This document shows, in pieces, positions 48,688 through 62,126 of a DNA stretch of 64,000 bases. A model generated the notes under the pieces. That model saw only the letters and a list, made by a program, of their open reading frames with translations, had not been told where the DNA came from and ran no database searches. Position 1 is the stretch's first letter. Each line of letters starts with the position of its first letter. Source of the DNA: Trichinella spiralis (taxonomy: Eukaryota; Nematoda; Enoplea; Trichinellida; Trichinellidae); assembly GCA_000181795.3 (NCBI GenBank), contig CM012953.1, positions 13,209,520 through 13,273,519 of the forward strand, given 5' to 3'. A program made the position numbers and the translations under genes.

Positions 48688-49954
48688 ATGACCAGCAGAA
48701 GTAAGTGCTTTTCATTCAATAATAAATATATATAAATAATAAATTTAGATCAAATCTATTTTCAAAATAAATTTAAAAATCTTCAAAATGATTTGAAACC
48801 ACTGAATAATTATCTGCATCTTTCTGCCTGTGATTCTACAAAATCTGCCACCACCCCAAGATGGAAATATTCTTTAAACAAATATGGTAATCGATTTTAT
48901 TTGAAAATTACGTTAAACAGTTTTATTTTATTAAGCAACAAAAGAAACGGTTGTGAATAAAAAACCCTTGTCACCGGTGACAAATATTGCATTAGTTGAC
49001 CGGAAAAAGGAACAGTATCCACGAATGCCGGTAACAAATTTCGAAGACGAATATTATTCCAATCAAATTTCTGATGATTACGTTAAATTAATTCGATATG
49101 GCTACAAAAGTGACGCACAAGTACAATTGAATGCAAATTTGTCCGATTTTCAAGAGAAAAATGTTAAATTTCCTTCCGCGGAAAACGTGCACGTAGATTT
49201 GTTGAATACACCTCAAGGTTCAAACTTTTACGGTGAAAATGCGAGAAAAAAGATGTTTTCCACATTTCCAAGTGAAAAAAAGGAACGAAATTTATTTTTC
49301 TCAAATTCTAGATGCTTTAAAACTCAACTCGTTAATCCAACTCCTATCAATCCTTTGTTAAGAGCTAAAAGTGTAAATTCAATTGATGCGGAGCTAAAAT
49401 TTGCAAACAAGGATGATATAAAAAAAGATTTATTTAATATTAACAACAGATTGCTATTTTCGGACAGTGGTCGAAATTTAAACAATGACGGACGTGAACT
49501 GTCAAAGCAATATGCAATATTGCAAAAAATGTATCATGATTGGCAAGATGTTGTCAAAGGACATGAAGAAATACGTGTTCAAGGAAAAAAGCTTAACAAT
49601 GAAGCTGTGGAAAATTTTAAAAATTTTCAACTAGCAATGCTGCATCAATTGAACATTGTCCAAGAGCTCTGCAATCAATTTCTTCAAAATGAGAAGTCTG
49701 ATATCAAAAATGTCACTAAATCTTGTTCAGATCAGAGGTAAGCGTGTGAAGAAAAATCAATCATTATTATTGAATAATTTTATTTTTTCAGCACTTTTGA
49801 AAACTCTGATAGTAGCCCACCGAACAAAGTTGATTCTCTTTCAAAAATTAGCAGTTACAAAATGTACAGATTATTTTTGAACGGACGGTATCCGTCTTCA
49901 AGTGACGACTTTTATCTTGTCAATACAAAATACAATTGCTTAGATTCAAATTAA
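48688..49954 (+). CDS. Unrecognised protein with central coiled coil
   Basis: Four exons join in frame to 371 residues: 48688-48700, 48749-48886, 48936-49737, 49792-49954. The ATG at 48688 sits only 13 bases before a strong GTAAGT donor; an alternative 5' end from 47228 is possible. The protein is basic and Asn/Lys-rich, without signal peptide or membrane segment. The first part is likely disordered, with motifs such as YYSNQISDDYVKLIRYGYKS and NPTPINPLLRAKSVNS. A heptad-like helix covers roughly residues 235-300 (KQYAILQKMYHDWQDV, then NFQLAMLHQLNIVQELCNQF). The last exon is Ser-rich and ends FYLVNTKYNCLDSN. Consistent reading frame, splice sites and codon use make it a real gene. No function can be given; a cytoskeletal or centrosomal linker would be a guess. 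Confidence 0.65.
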
Positions 49955-52900
49955 AACCTTGAACATGATCATAATAAATCATTTGATAAAATTCTTATAA
50001 ATCAGGAATAAAATTAGAAAAAGGCTTCTTTATGCATTATGTAGAAATGCAACAGAAGAAGACCTTTGCACATGATAAGTGAAACAGCATGTGCAGAGTT
50101 GGTGAATAATGTAAAAATTAGTATGAAAAAGACATCATAATTGCAGTTTAAAACATTTCTATGAATACTGATAGTGATTCACTTTCTTTTACTGTTAATC
50201 GGTTTTCCATTTCATTTAATTTTATTTTTTTCCTATAATTCTAATCTATGGTCCTATTTCCTATATATGGCACGATATTCTACGACAAATTTTCTGATTG
50301 ATTAAGCACTGATAAAGTTTTATTATGAAGAGTGATAAAGATTTAATGAAATTCATATTTATTTCCAAATTTCTTACACTTAATTTTTTATCTTTAATAA
50401 TTTATCAACATTTCTGTCACTAAACAGAAACCTTAAAGTGAAAACTAGAAAAAATGTACAACATTTTAAAACATTTCCATAAGTTTACATTAAATTAAAT
50501 AAAAAGTTACAATAATATAATTATACAATGGAATTAAAATTTCCAAAAAATTGTAGAATCAACCTCTAAGTGCTTTGAAATAACTACACCTGAATAACCA
50601 ATTCTTTTCCAAAAATCCATTGTTGACTGTAAGATTTGTTATTTATATTCATCTTCAAATTTATTTAATGCATCACAAATTCTATAAAGAATATCGTTTT
50701 ACTGTTAAAACAAAATGAATATAATTTCATCAAAAATGATAACATAAAATTTTTCATTTCTGAATTTCTGACCTGAAACACAAGATAACACATTGAATAT
50801 TAAACGATCAGAAAAAAGAAAATAATTTTCAAAAAGCTGCCTAGTCAGGTTACTCATTAAGGTCAATGAGCTACTTTTAAAAATGAAATGAAAAAACTCT
50901 AAGTAATTTAATTTCGACTTTCTGTTTTATTTAAAATTTACAGCGCCTTTATTACTTTTTGTATACTTTATTATATATTTTCTGCTTTTCTCTTGTAGCA
51001 TAATTTTTAATTTCAATGCGAACAGTAATCTTTATAATGTGATAATCAGGGTTTACAAAAATATTGTGGGAATTTTAATTATATTATTTATCTCAATGAT
51101 CCATGTTTAATCGTATTGAAAAATAATGCCATTTTTTGACATATGCTTATCAGTCACTTAATATAAAAATACACATATGCATACAGATATGTCTGTCAAA
51201 CTAACAAATAAAATAGATTCGCAGTTGGTCAAATAGGCTGCGTTAAACTTTTTTCCTTTCTGATGTGTAACCCTTTTTTTAATTTGAATTTGTGCTAGAG
51301 GCCTCATTTGCATGATATATATGAACAATATAATGGAATGCAAAATAGAGATTTTTCTTATAAGGATGCTGTATCATTGTTCAACAAATGCCCAAACTAT
51401 AAATCTATTTATGGTTAAGATTTATATATTATATCTGTAACTGTCACAATTCCAAATTGGGACTTACTGAAAAAGCAGATTTTGACAGTGTTATTTTTAT
51501 ATTTTTATGAAAAACATACGTATATTACATTTTGGTTTTATCAAAAGAAGATTTTGATTTTCTTATATATAGCATCTATGAATTTTCTTATATTCTTATA
51601 ACATCTCTTATATTACCTGTAATCTACAATATATAACAGAATTATCAGTCTGAAATAATATTGATGAAATTAGAAAAGAGACAAAGCATATCGCATTTTA
51701 AATTAAGAAATAAATATAATAACTAAGACGTAAATAAATATTTAACTTGAATTCATAATTTGACTATTCAAAATATTTTTTAAAGTACATTATGTTTCGT
51801 ATTGCGCGAACTGAATTTATATGTGCATTGCAGAGTAATTATATTTGTCCCTTCTGAATTCAAATGCCAGTAAGATTCATGATACAATTTCATATTCATA
51901 ATGTAAACCACTCAAACAAAAAATAACCTTAAACCTATTCCGGAACATTTTACTGTCAAATGAAAAAAGATCATGCATAAATTGGGAACATGAACATTTA
52001 AGCTTATTAAATCTTATTAAACATATGAATGGTCATATTTCATGAAAAGGGATAAATAATTTTCATGCATTAAAAATAGTTGAAAGAATTTTTTACAAAA
52101 TTTGTACCATCGATGGCTAATTACATTACAGTTTCGTTTATTAGTTCAAGTGATTGTAATATATTTAAATTTTTTACTAAAATATCATATATCATTAAAA
52201 TGGAATTATGCAAGATTATTTGCTGTTTACAATTCATCTGTTGTATAAATTATAAAATTTTGAAAAGAATTTAGCATTCATATAACCAAAGTGTGAAATA
52301 ATTGAAAACGTGACTGTCCATTATTTCAACTATCCACAGTTTTAAATGCTTAGGCTGGTTTGTATATTGAATTGTTTGCACCAATTTCTTCAATGATTTG
52401 CAAACTGTACTTTTGCATTGGATTATTAAGCCTCACGTTTTTAACATGAAATTTTGATCTATAATTTGAAGTGTAAATAATCAAAAAGAAAAAAGAACAA
52501 ATAACAGTATCACGTGTTAAGTCGGTGAAATAAAAATCGTCTTCCAAGTTGATGATGCTCGGATGTGTTTTTTTCTTGTCTCACGTTTTTGGCTGAATCA
52601 GCATAAGGGGCGGTATGTCCTTCAGCATGAAGTGAAGTTTTTGAATAATTAAAATTCAAAAAAAGGTTTATAAAGAAGCAGTGCAATTTTGTTTTCCCTT
52701 TTGTTTGCATCAACCAGATTATATTCAGTGTTCAATGGCCTTCCTTACAAAGGTCGAACAGCGTTTAACACGCTGACCTGCCATTAATAACCTTTAATCA
52801 ACGACTGGTTTACTGTTTTCTAAGAAAACGTGACTGTCTTCTTGGATCGCCTGCATTCTGCTCACTTCTGCATCTCAGATCACGTTGAACTGCAAAAACG
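49955..52900. other. 3-kb gene-free AT-rich region
   Basis: Between the coiled-coil gene and the fibrillin-like gene. Only short frames without start codons, splice sites or recognisable content are present. The last few hundred bases (about 52730-52900) are less AT-rich and probably contain the promoter and 5' UTR of the fibrillin-like gene. Confidence 0.55.
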
Positions 52901-55900
52901 ATGCTTCTCTTCCACCAGCCGTATACTGTGTATTCTTTCCTCGTTGTTGTAAGAATTTAAATTTGCATATTCATATTTTCAAACATTTGTTAGTAGCTTT
53001 CGTTTTGCAGCTGTATTTATCGTTTCTGGAAATAATTGAATGCGATAGATGGCAATCTTCCAGCGGCGCGAAAGAAGTTCTTCACCACAAATCAACATCC
53101 ATAATCAATTTCGATCTTTCACTTGTGGTCTGCCAGAGTTCAGAAAATGATCAACAGCTGGCAATATTTCCAATCTCCGGCCTTTGCAATGGTCGTGCAC
53201 AGTGTTTCAATGATGCAGTTATCAAAGAAGATCAATTCACCTTTTGCAGTAAGTCAATCGCGGAATTCACAATGCACAATTGCATGGTTAATTTTTAAAT
53301 TCAAATTTTTGATGCACAAGAAATTTTTTAATCTATTTACATAATTATACTATAATAGAATATACTATAATAGAAATAGAAACTTAATAAAAAACAATCA
53401 ATTTAAAATATTTTACAACTTGATTCAAAAATTGCTATTTTTTAACATTAAAATAACCAACACAGCCATGACATTATTTTCAATTTATTCAAACAAAGCC
53501 GTTGTTGATTAGATGGAAGCTCGTTTTATTGCACTACACTGCAAGTTCATTCACACTTTTCTGTTAATTTCAAACGTTGATTATTTCAAATTTATTTACA
53601 GAATATTTTGTATCGTAAAAAAGAAGATTCCATAAAAAAGAAGATTTATTGTAAAACTACATTACTGATCAGATTAGTTGATAGAATAGCATCAAAAAAC
53701 CTTTTTCTTCATGATAATACAAATTTTAATACTTTCAGGTAATGAATGCTTGCCTAAATGTGGGCCACATGGAGCTTGCCTTAAAGTTGGACAGAAAGCT
53801 CGATGTTTCTGCGACAATGGATACAGTGGAAAATATTGCACAATACAAGGTGCACTTTATAGCCAAATTCATAGACTTTGTAAAATAATTTTCGAAATTT
53901 AACAGATATTCAATGTTTGAAATTTAATAAAATTTTAACATTAAACTTATTTCAGTAGTAGATTATTGGTAAATTTCTTAAAGAAAACTCATTCCTTCCT
54001 TTTATTCATAAAATTACTGTCAATTTTAATATTTAATTTCTTATACTTTTGTTATTTAATTTTTAAGAACCAAATGAATGTGCAAGCAGACCTTGCCATT
54101 TTTTGGCACAATGTACCAATGCTACTGGTGTATTCGGTTGCTCTTGTTTAGATGGATTTGAAGGAGATGGATACAATTGCACAGGTAAAATGCAACATAT
54201 ATGTTATATAATTAAATAATACATATATGTACATAACGTCTTTTTTAAATTAAGATATTAATGAATGTGAACTTCCTTCCAAGCAACCTCTATGCCCTGA
54301 AAATTCCGTATGTCACAACATACCAGGCAGTTATTTTTGTGATTGTGCAACTGGCTACAAATCAAAAAATGGCTTAGGTGGAATGTGTGAAGGTAAACTA
54401 CCTCTGGCCTTTATTCAAACTGTTTACTTTTAGAAAGAGCGATTAAATACAATTCCATAATTTTCAATTAAAAGAATTTATTTTTTACATTGTAATGCAC
54501 CAACCTTCAATGCAAAACACTTGCAGTGCACTGCTTCATAAATTTCAGTTTTTTTAAGTATTTATCATCTTACACAACCCAGAGTTTTACTAGAAACTTA
54601 GCGAATTTATTCAAAGAAGTTTATTTTACTGATTTTTAAAAGCGTATGAAGAATAAAGATATTAATTTTAGATATTGATGAATGTGAAGATAAAACGCAT
54701 AACTGTACCTCTTTGGAACAGTGCATAAATACTGACGGGTCGTTTCGATGTGAAAGTCGACCGTGTGAAATAGGTTTTGAAAAAATAAATGGAGTTTGTC
54801 ATGGTAAAACTGAAATGTTTTATTCAATTTTTAAGTATCTTATTATTTAGATATAAATGAATGCAAAACCAGCAATGCATGCTCTCCTGACCAGAGTTGT
54901 ATTAATCTGATTGGAAGTTACAAATGCATTGATCAAATTAGTGCAGGGCAATCAAAATCAACTTCTAAAATCGACGAAATTGGTATTGCTTGATTAGAAA
55001 ATTAATAAATTGCAAGTAATGTTATAGATGCATGTTTAGTTAATGAAAGTTGTGTCAAAAATGCATCCGTTTGTCATGATAGAGCAGTTTGCTTATCTCA
55101 AGTTGACAAATGTGCTTGTACCACTGGATATGAAGGAAATGGCATCCATTGCAAAGGTAAGGTGAAAAGGTCTTGCAGTTTATTAATATCTCTATTATTC
55201 ATATTTAAAGATATAAATGAGTGCGCTAAAGATAAATATATATGTCCTTCTGAAACGAATTGCATAAATCTGGATGGTGGATTTACATGCTGTGATTCTG
55301 AGAAATCAAAAGAAGAATGCTTAAAAACAAAACACATTATTTGCAAAAGTGACAACGAATGTAGAAGCAATTCCAAGTGTATAGATCACCATTGTAAATG
55401 TCAGCAGGGCTTTCATTTAAATGAAAATTTGGAGTGCATTGGTAAGTATTTTGGGGTTTACTTTTTTGTCAAAAAATAAATGTTTAAATGTTTGCTTAAT
55501 GTTCAAATTAATGCTTGCCTTTATAAACATTTTTTGTATATTTTAAAATAAGTAAAATGTTACAAAAGTGGCCTATAATACATATTTTAGATATTGATGA
55601 ATGCAGCTTATTCTCAACCATATGTCCAGAAAAAAATTGGTGCGTAAATTTACCAGGGTCATATGTGTGCTGCAATGATACAGCTTCAGTTTCTCAATGC
55701 TTGGGTAAATACTGATGCTGAGATTGTTAAAGTTGACAACGCTTCTTTCATTTTATATTTAATGTCTAAAATTAAACTTTAAATTACATTTCATTGTATT
55801 TTTACTTCATTGCATTTTACTCAGTTTTTAAAAGCAAAATTTTCATGTAATTTTAGGTATAATCATCTATGCTCCTGTTCAAAAAGGATCAACTTTAAAT

Positions 55901-58900
55901 AAAAAAATTTCTGCAGGTAAGCAAAATTAAAAAGAAACTAAAATTTATATTTCAATATTCCTTCAAGGATCAAGTAGTCAACAAATTACAGTTGTTCCTT
56001 TACCAGATGTTAAGACTACACCGATACCGCGTAAGTTTCTTCATGTTAAATAATTAATCGCTTAATAATTTAATTTAAAAAATTTTCCATATAATGTCAG
56101 TATACTGTAAATTAATATTATTTTATTTTAATTATCAGTGATTAAAAATAAGTAATTTAAAATTAGCACTGCTTTTATTTACACGCTTCAAATGCATGCG
56201 CATAATTTCAAATTTCTCAGTAGTTGTACTAACACACACTTTGCGGCTAAGTTAAGCTAAATTGCTGTTAGAAAATATATTTTAACCGTGCAAATTTCAT
56301 TAGTCCTTACATATGCTCTAAGACTTTGCAACATATATGATTCAAGTGTATTGATTAGCTTTGAAAAAGTTTAGGGAAGTTTATTAAAAGAATAAATACG
56401 TTCAGATTGCTAACTAAATTGAAGCTTATATACTGTTATCAATAATTCCAATAAAATTTAAAAAGTTATTCCATAATATTTGAATTGAAATAATTTAAAT
56501 ACAAAGCTCTTTTAGAATATCATACAGACACGGTGTATATCACATTTGATACTGAAATTTCTTCTTCATCGCTGAATTTTGAAGAATTTAATTCTGGAGA
56601 TAAAGTAACAAATGACTTAACAGACCAAAATTTTGGATCTGGCCTAGGAAGTGGCTCAGGTGAAATAAGCATAGATTTACTTTCATCTGTATCACCTAAC
56701 ACAGCGGAAATTACTTCTGAATTGATATCTGAGTTGAATACAGCCAGCACAGAGAGACCAGATTTAGATTATGAACAAACTGAGGGTGCAACTGAAAGTA
56801 TTCAATCAACTGATAGTACATCTATATTAGAAAATAAGAAAAATATTGGAGATGAAAATGATAAATCTTTAACTACAGCACAAGTTGATAGTTCTATTAG
56901 AATGGAAAGTGAAGAAACAATTGATGGAACAGAATCTGAATATGTAAGGCCAGCTGTGGATTATTTTGAAAAAAAATGTCTCTTAAATGAGAGTTATTGT
57001 CACTATCACGCTAAATGCTTAAAAGCGAATTTTTCTGATGAATTCGTTTGTGCCTGCGATGCAGGATTTCAAGGTGATGGATACCACTGTGAAGGTATTT
57101 TCAGAAGGAAATTTTTTTAAAGCAAAAGACTTTTATATCAGCACATTATAGATGTGGATGAATGTATTTATTCTGATAAAATATGCTCACCGCTAGCAAC
57201 TTGCGTGAACACAATAGGTAGTTACAAATGCATCTGTAAGCCAGGTTACGCTGGAAATGGCACTTTTTGTTCACGTAAGTGCACCGCTTTTATTTGCTTC
57301 ATTTGCTTCACTATAACCATAACTTTATTATTATACACACACATATTTATATATGCTTTAACGCTTTACACGCTTATTTTAAAGCATTATGCCCACGCGG
57401 TCACAAACCACTCACAACGCGATGCTCACTAGAAGAGAACGGCCAAACTTGCACTGCCGGTTACACCTGCATACATGGGTTTTGTTGCCCATCGCAAAGT
57501 GGTTAGTGGGTGCATTTTTTGCTTTTTGCTTTAAAACTCTGCACATTATTTGTAATAATAGTTAAATGCATTTATTAAAGTGAATTAAATATTTAAATAT
57601 AAAAAGATGAATTAAATATTTACATGCGTAAAAATATTGAATTTTTTAAAATTAATAATAAGCTATTTATTATTTATTATTTTTTAATTTTTCATTATTT
57701 TTAATTTGTGATTATATTTCATTAAAAGTTTCATATTTAATTACGATAGCTTTCATAATGTTAATTTTTCAACTGCTCTTTCAGACTTTTAACATTGCCG
57801 CATTTATAATTTAAATTTATAATTTTATATTATTGAATAATTGAAGCATAGTTCCTACTGAAATTTTTTAATTTTTAAATAGCTTCTGTAACATAAAATG
57901 CTTAAGGTAGAAAATGACATACCTTGAAAGCAAATTAACTTATGATTGTATATACATGTAGTTAGCTTATGTGAAAGTTAACTTTATAATAAACATTTAT
58001 ATAAAACATCCTGTAAATTCAGTTGTAAATATTCATTGATTTTCTAAATTAGAAAAACTTAAATAATACAACTATTTATGATTTTATGTATAATAATTAA
58101 TTGCAGCTGGGATTAACTTTAAATATAAATTGCAGTTAAATTATTAGACAATTTTTGTAAAGATTCGAACTGTTCCGTTTATATTACTGATAAATTGAAA
58201 TACTTATTTTAGCTCAAGAAGAAGACTGCTCACTTGATCCTACAATTTGCCATGAATCAGCAAGCTGCATAAATAAAGTTTGTCAATGTAATACGGGTTT
58301 TGAAGGAAATGGTTATATTTGCAAAGGTATGCCACAATGCTTTCATTATACATGATGCTTTTTTATTTTGAAACATAAATATAAATAAATACGATTGTTG
58401 TCTTACTTGTGAAGATATTCATTCACGTTAGTTTTGTTCGAGTATAATAGAAGCTTTTTCTTTCATTAAAAAATTCCATTACAAAAGTTGTATATCAATA
58501 ACCAATTTAGATATAAATGAATGCGCTTTACATTTGGACAACTGCGTTCCCCCTCTACGTTGTCAAAATACAGTAGGAAGTTATTCATGCTCAAATCCAA
58601 ATGATGAAAGCAAATGTAAAATTGCTGGGCTAAAATTTTCACTTTATTTATATTAATCATGATTTAGTCAGTCGTTATTGTTCAATTTTGCGCCCTTCGT
58701 GCGGACCGAATGCATACTGCAGAAATAACAGATGCGCTTGCAAACAAGGCTTTATTTTGGATAACAATGCTTGTGTTCCTGATCCGAACAACTGCAGCTC
58801 AAACAGAATGCTTTGTGATCCAAATGCAACTTGTATTAATGGAAAATGCACTTGTTCTGCTGGCTATATTGGAGATGGCTTAAAATGTTATCCAGATCCT

Positions 58901-61900
58901 CAAGATTGTCATAATAATGTTAGTTTATGTCATCAGTTTGCAAGATGCATTGATCGTCGATGTGAATGCATTCCAGGTAAGTTACTTTCATTTTAAATAA
59001 AACAACCTATTTTCTAAACGTATTAAATTACTCTGTGGATGTAAAAGCTTTTAAAATCAAAAACTATTAACTCATGTATTATTATATGATTTAATTTTAA
59101 AAATTAGTACGTAACATTTAGAATTTTCCGGAGATGGAATTACTTGCTTTCCGAATCCAGTTCCATTTTACAAAAATTGCACAATAAATCCTTCTGTGTG
59201 CCCTACTGAAGCTCAGTGCTATTATGGAAGATGCGTTTGCAAAGTTGGATCGACCAATTTGTGCAATAAAACAAACTTGGTCATAATAAACGAAAAAAAT
59301 GATTGTCGAATTGATCCGTCAATTTGCCACACAAATGCAGTGTGTAGAAAAGGGATTTGCATTTGCAAAAAAGGATTCATTGGAAATGGCTTTTCTTGCA
59401 TGGATGATCCCAACGATTGTCTGAAAAACAAAGGCATCTGCTCACCAAATGCAATTTGCGTATTAAGAAGATGCAAATGCAAAGCTGGATATGTTGGAAA
59501 TGGTATTAGTTGTGCTCCTTCAAACCAAGCAACGACATGTTCATCTAATAAAGACTTATGTGACGTCAACGCTGAATGCATTTCTGACAAATGTGTTTGC
59601 CGTGAAGGCTACTTAGGCGATGGAATGCATTGCAGCGCTGACAAAGAAGATTGCATAATAAATCCATCTCTTTGTTCAGCAAATGCCCAGTGTATTAGTC
59701 GACGTTGCGTCTGTCAGTCTGGATTCATCGGTAATGGAAAAACTTGTAATGAAAGTAAATCGGATACATCATCACAAAAAAATGAATGTGAAAATTGCGA
59801 CTTCAATGCAGTGTGTGAAGATAATAAGTGTCAGTGTAAACAAGGATTTGAAGGTAATGGTACTCTCTGTTACAACAATGCAAATATAAGGTGCGATGAC
59901 GATGCTAAAGTTTGCGGTATCCACGCAACTTGCATCTCTTTTGGTACAAAAATGGTGTGCATTTGCAATAAAGGATATACTGGAAATGGACGTCAATGTA
60001 ATGTTTTAATTTTTGCTTATTTCTTAAATTTTTATGATTTAAATGTTTCAGGTGATTTAATCAAATCAACAACTGAGCCAAACAAAGAAAAGGAAAATGG
60101 ATCCAAAGAAACGTCAACATTACAAGAGAAAAAGGAAGAGGAATCTGGTAAATTTTTTCTATTTTGTTCTTTTTATTTTAATTCTCAGACTAAAATAAAA
60201 AAACATTTTTTATAATCAAAATTATACTTGACATGCATTTTAAAGCAGTGTAACAAATTATATTACAATCATTACTATTAATAGAATAATACAGTAATTA
60301 TGGGGATTTTATAGTTTATAATTGAATTTTATAGAAAATCTATGTGATTCGGTGAAATGCGGACCAAATGCAGAATGCAGAATTAACATGAGTGGTTTGC
60401 CAGAATGCCGTTGTTCTCGTGGATTTACAGGGGACGGAAAAGAATGCTATGGTATGAAAATTAGATAAAGATAGATACGATTTAAAGCAAATGAAATAAA
60501 TTTTCAGATCTAAATGAATGCATGCTGAGGATCAGCAAATGTCATCACTTGGCCACTTGTGTGAATACTATCGGCAGCTATGTGTGTCAGTGTCCCGATG
60601 GGTATGCTGGAGATGGTGTTCGAGTATGCACTCGAGAAATTAAAGTTTCTAATTTGAATTATATTGATAGTAAGTAAATTCAGGATACTGATTTTAATGG
60701 AAGAAACGCATTAATTTAAATGTTTAATTTTAGCCATATGTGAGAAAAATGGAATTACGCTGCAGATGACTAATAGAAGTGATTTATATGGAAAAGTATA
60801 CGTAAAATCTCAAAGTGAAAATCCTGATTGCAGTCAAACGTTGCCGAAAAAGATTAATAATAGTTTTAAATTTACCGCACGCTTTGAAAAATGTGATTTT
60901 AAAAAGGAAGCAGAGGTAATGCTCATCTAATGCCTTTATTTTTTCAGGGCTTATTTTGTTAGCCATATATTTTTATAAATAAATTTTGTTCTTAAATTAT
61001 AAATAAATAAATGTATATTTTTCTAGGATACTTACTCAGTTATAATGGTAATCCAAAAACATCCTTCATTTATTACCACCGGCGATGAAGCTTATAAGCT
61101 TGTATGCACTTATCCGTCGGCAGAAAGAGAAGTACACGAATCAGTCAGCGTCGAGTAAATTGAGACATTTATTGCCTCATCATACAACCCTACGTAAAAT
61201 TGTTCCTGCTTTCAGAACACTCAATTCAAGTGCATCTTATGTGGAAAAATCAGTTGGAAGTAAATGCATTCTAGATGTTGTGGATGCAAATACAGGAAAG
61301 GCGATCACGGAAGCAACCGTTGGACAAAAGCTTCAAATGAAACTGAGAGCTGAATCTTCTGGTAAGTTGTGGTAGTTTGACAAACTAATTAAGCTTGAAA
61401 CTTGGAAGTTGCATTTTAATGAGTATAAATAACAAGTCTGCACATATTTATGCAGGCAATTATGAACTATACGGCACAAACTGCGTTGTAATCAATATGG
61501 AAACTGGGGAATCGTTCGCTCTGACAGATGAAGATGGGTGTGCTGTTGAAGAAGAGATTTTTCCAAATTGGAAAAAAATGGGCAATTCACTTTATTCCGA
61601 ATTTATTACTTTCAAATGGCCTGAAACGGCGACGGTTCGCTTCCAGTGCGACTGCTCCGTTTGTGCTCATCAGTGCCCTGAGGTAAACTGATAAATGTTA
61701 CGACGATTTGATGTATTTATTTTTGTTGATTTTTCATTTTGCATTCAACATTTCAGAGAAAATGCAATTCAAAATTGAAATCACCCAAAAAGCGATCAAC
61801 CACATCAACATCCAACGCAGTCAACAATCAAAATTATGTCCAATCGAACATTTTGAAAATCATATCCGATGGAAATCTCGAAAGTGAAGTAAAGTTGGAT

Positions 61901-62126
61901 GAAATTATTGGTAACGTTTTAATTTCATTTTCAAATAGAATAACATTTCTTCATACTTAAAAAAAATTTTTTTTTAATTGCAGACTGGGAAAATTATGAC
62001 AACGACAAAATTTGTGTCGATGGTACCATAATGAGTGCGTTATTTGGTTTTGGAGTCATTTTTCTTGTTGCTGCATTATGTGCCCTTTTTTTCAAACAGT
62101 TGGCTAATATACGCAACGATATTTGA
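52901..62126 (+). CDS. fbn-1: Fibrillin-like EGF-repeat, ZP-domain, type I membrane protein
   Basis: 28 exons give 1696 residues: 52901-52948, 53011-53248, 53739-53849, 54068-54184, 54255-54392, 54672-54803, 54851-54982, 55028-55156, 55211-55441, 55591-55704, 55857-55916, 55968-56030, 56516-57094, 57152-57274, 57385-57501, 58213-58326, 58511-58615, 58668-58976, 59122-59997, 60052-60147, 60335-60451, 60508-60669, 60734-60915, 61027-61154, 61216-61361, 61456-61682, 61757-61910, 61984-62126. Order: signal peptide, a short Cys-containing N-terminal region, about two dozen EGF modules of which many begin DINEC/DIDEC/DVDEC (calcium-binding type), a Ser/Thr/Glu-rich mucin-like insert in exon 13, an EB-like Cys module in exon 15, then a ZP domain (exons 23-26), a basic KKRS furin-type site, one TM helix and a short tail. 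EGF exons are mostly phase 1-1, allowing exon shuffling. C. elegans FBN-1, an apical matrix protein, has the same EGF-plus-ZP layout. Expected role: epidermal apical extracellular matrix. Confidence 0.85.
59998..60051 (+). other. 54-base in-frame, stop-free intron in the fibrillin-like gene
   Basis: This intron has a GTAATG donor and a TTTCAG acceptor, its length is divisible by three, and it has no in-frame stop, so retention would add 18 mostly hydrophobic residues between the last EGF of exon 19 and a Lys/Glu-rich linker. When spliced, the final EGF cysteine is restored (codon split TGT). Confidence 0.6.
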
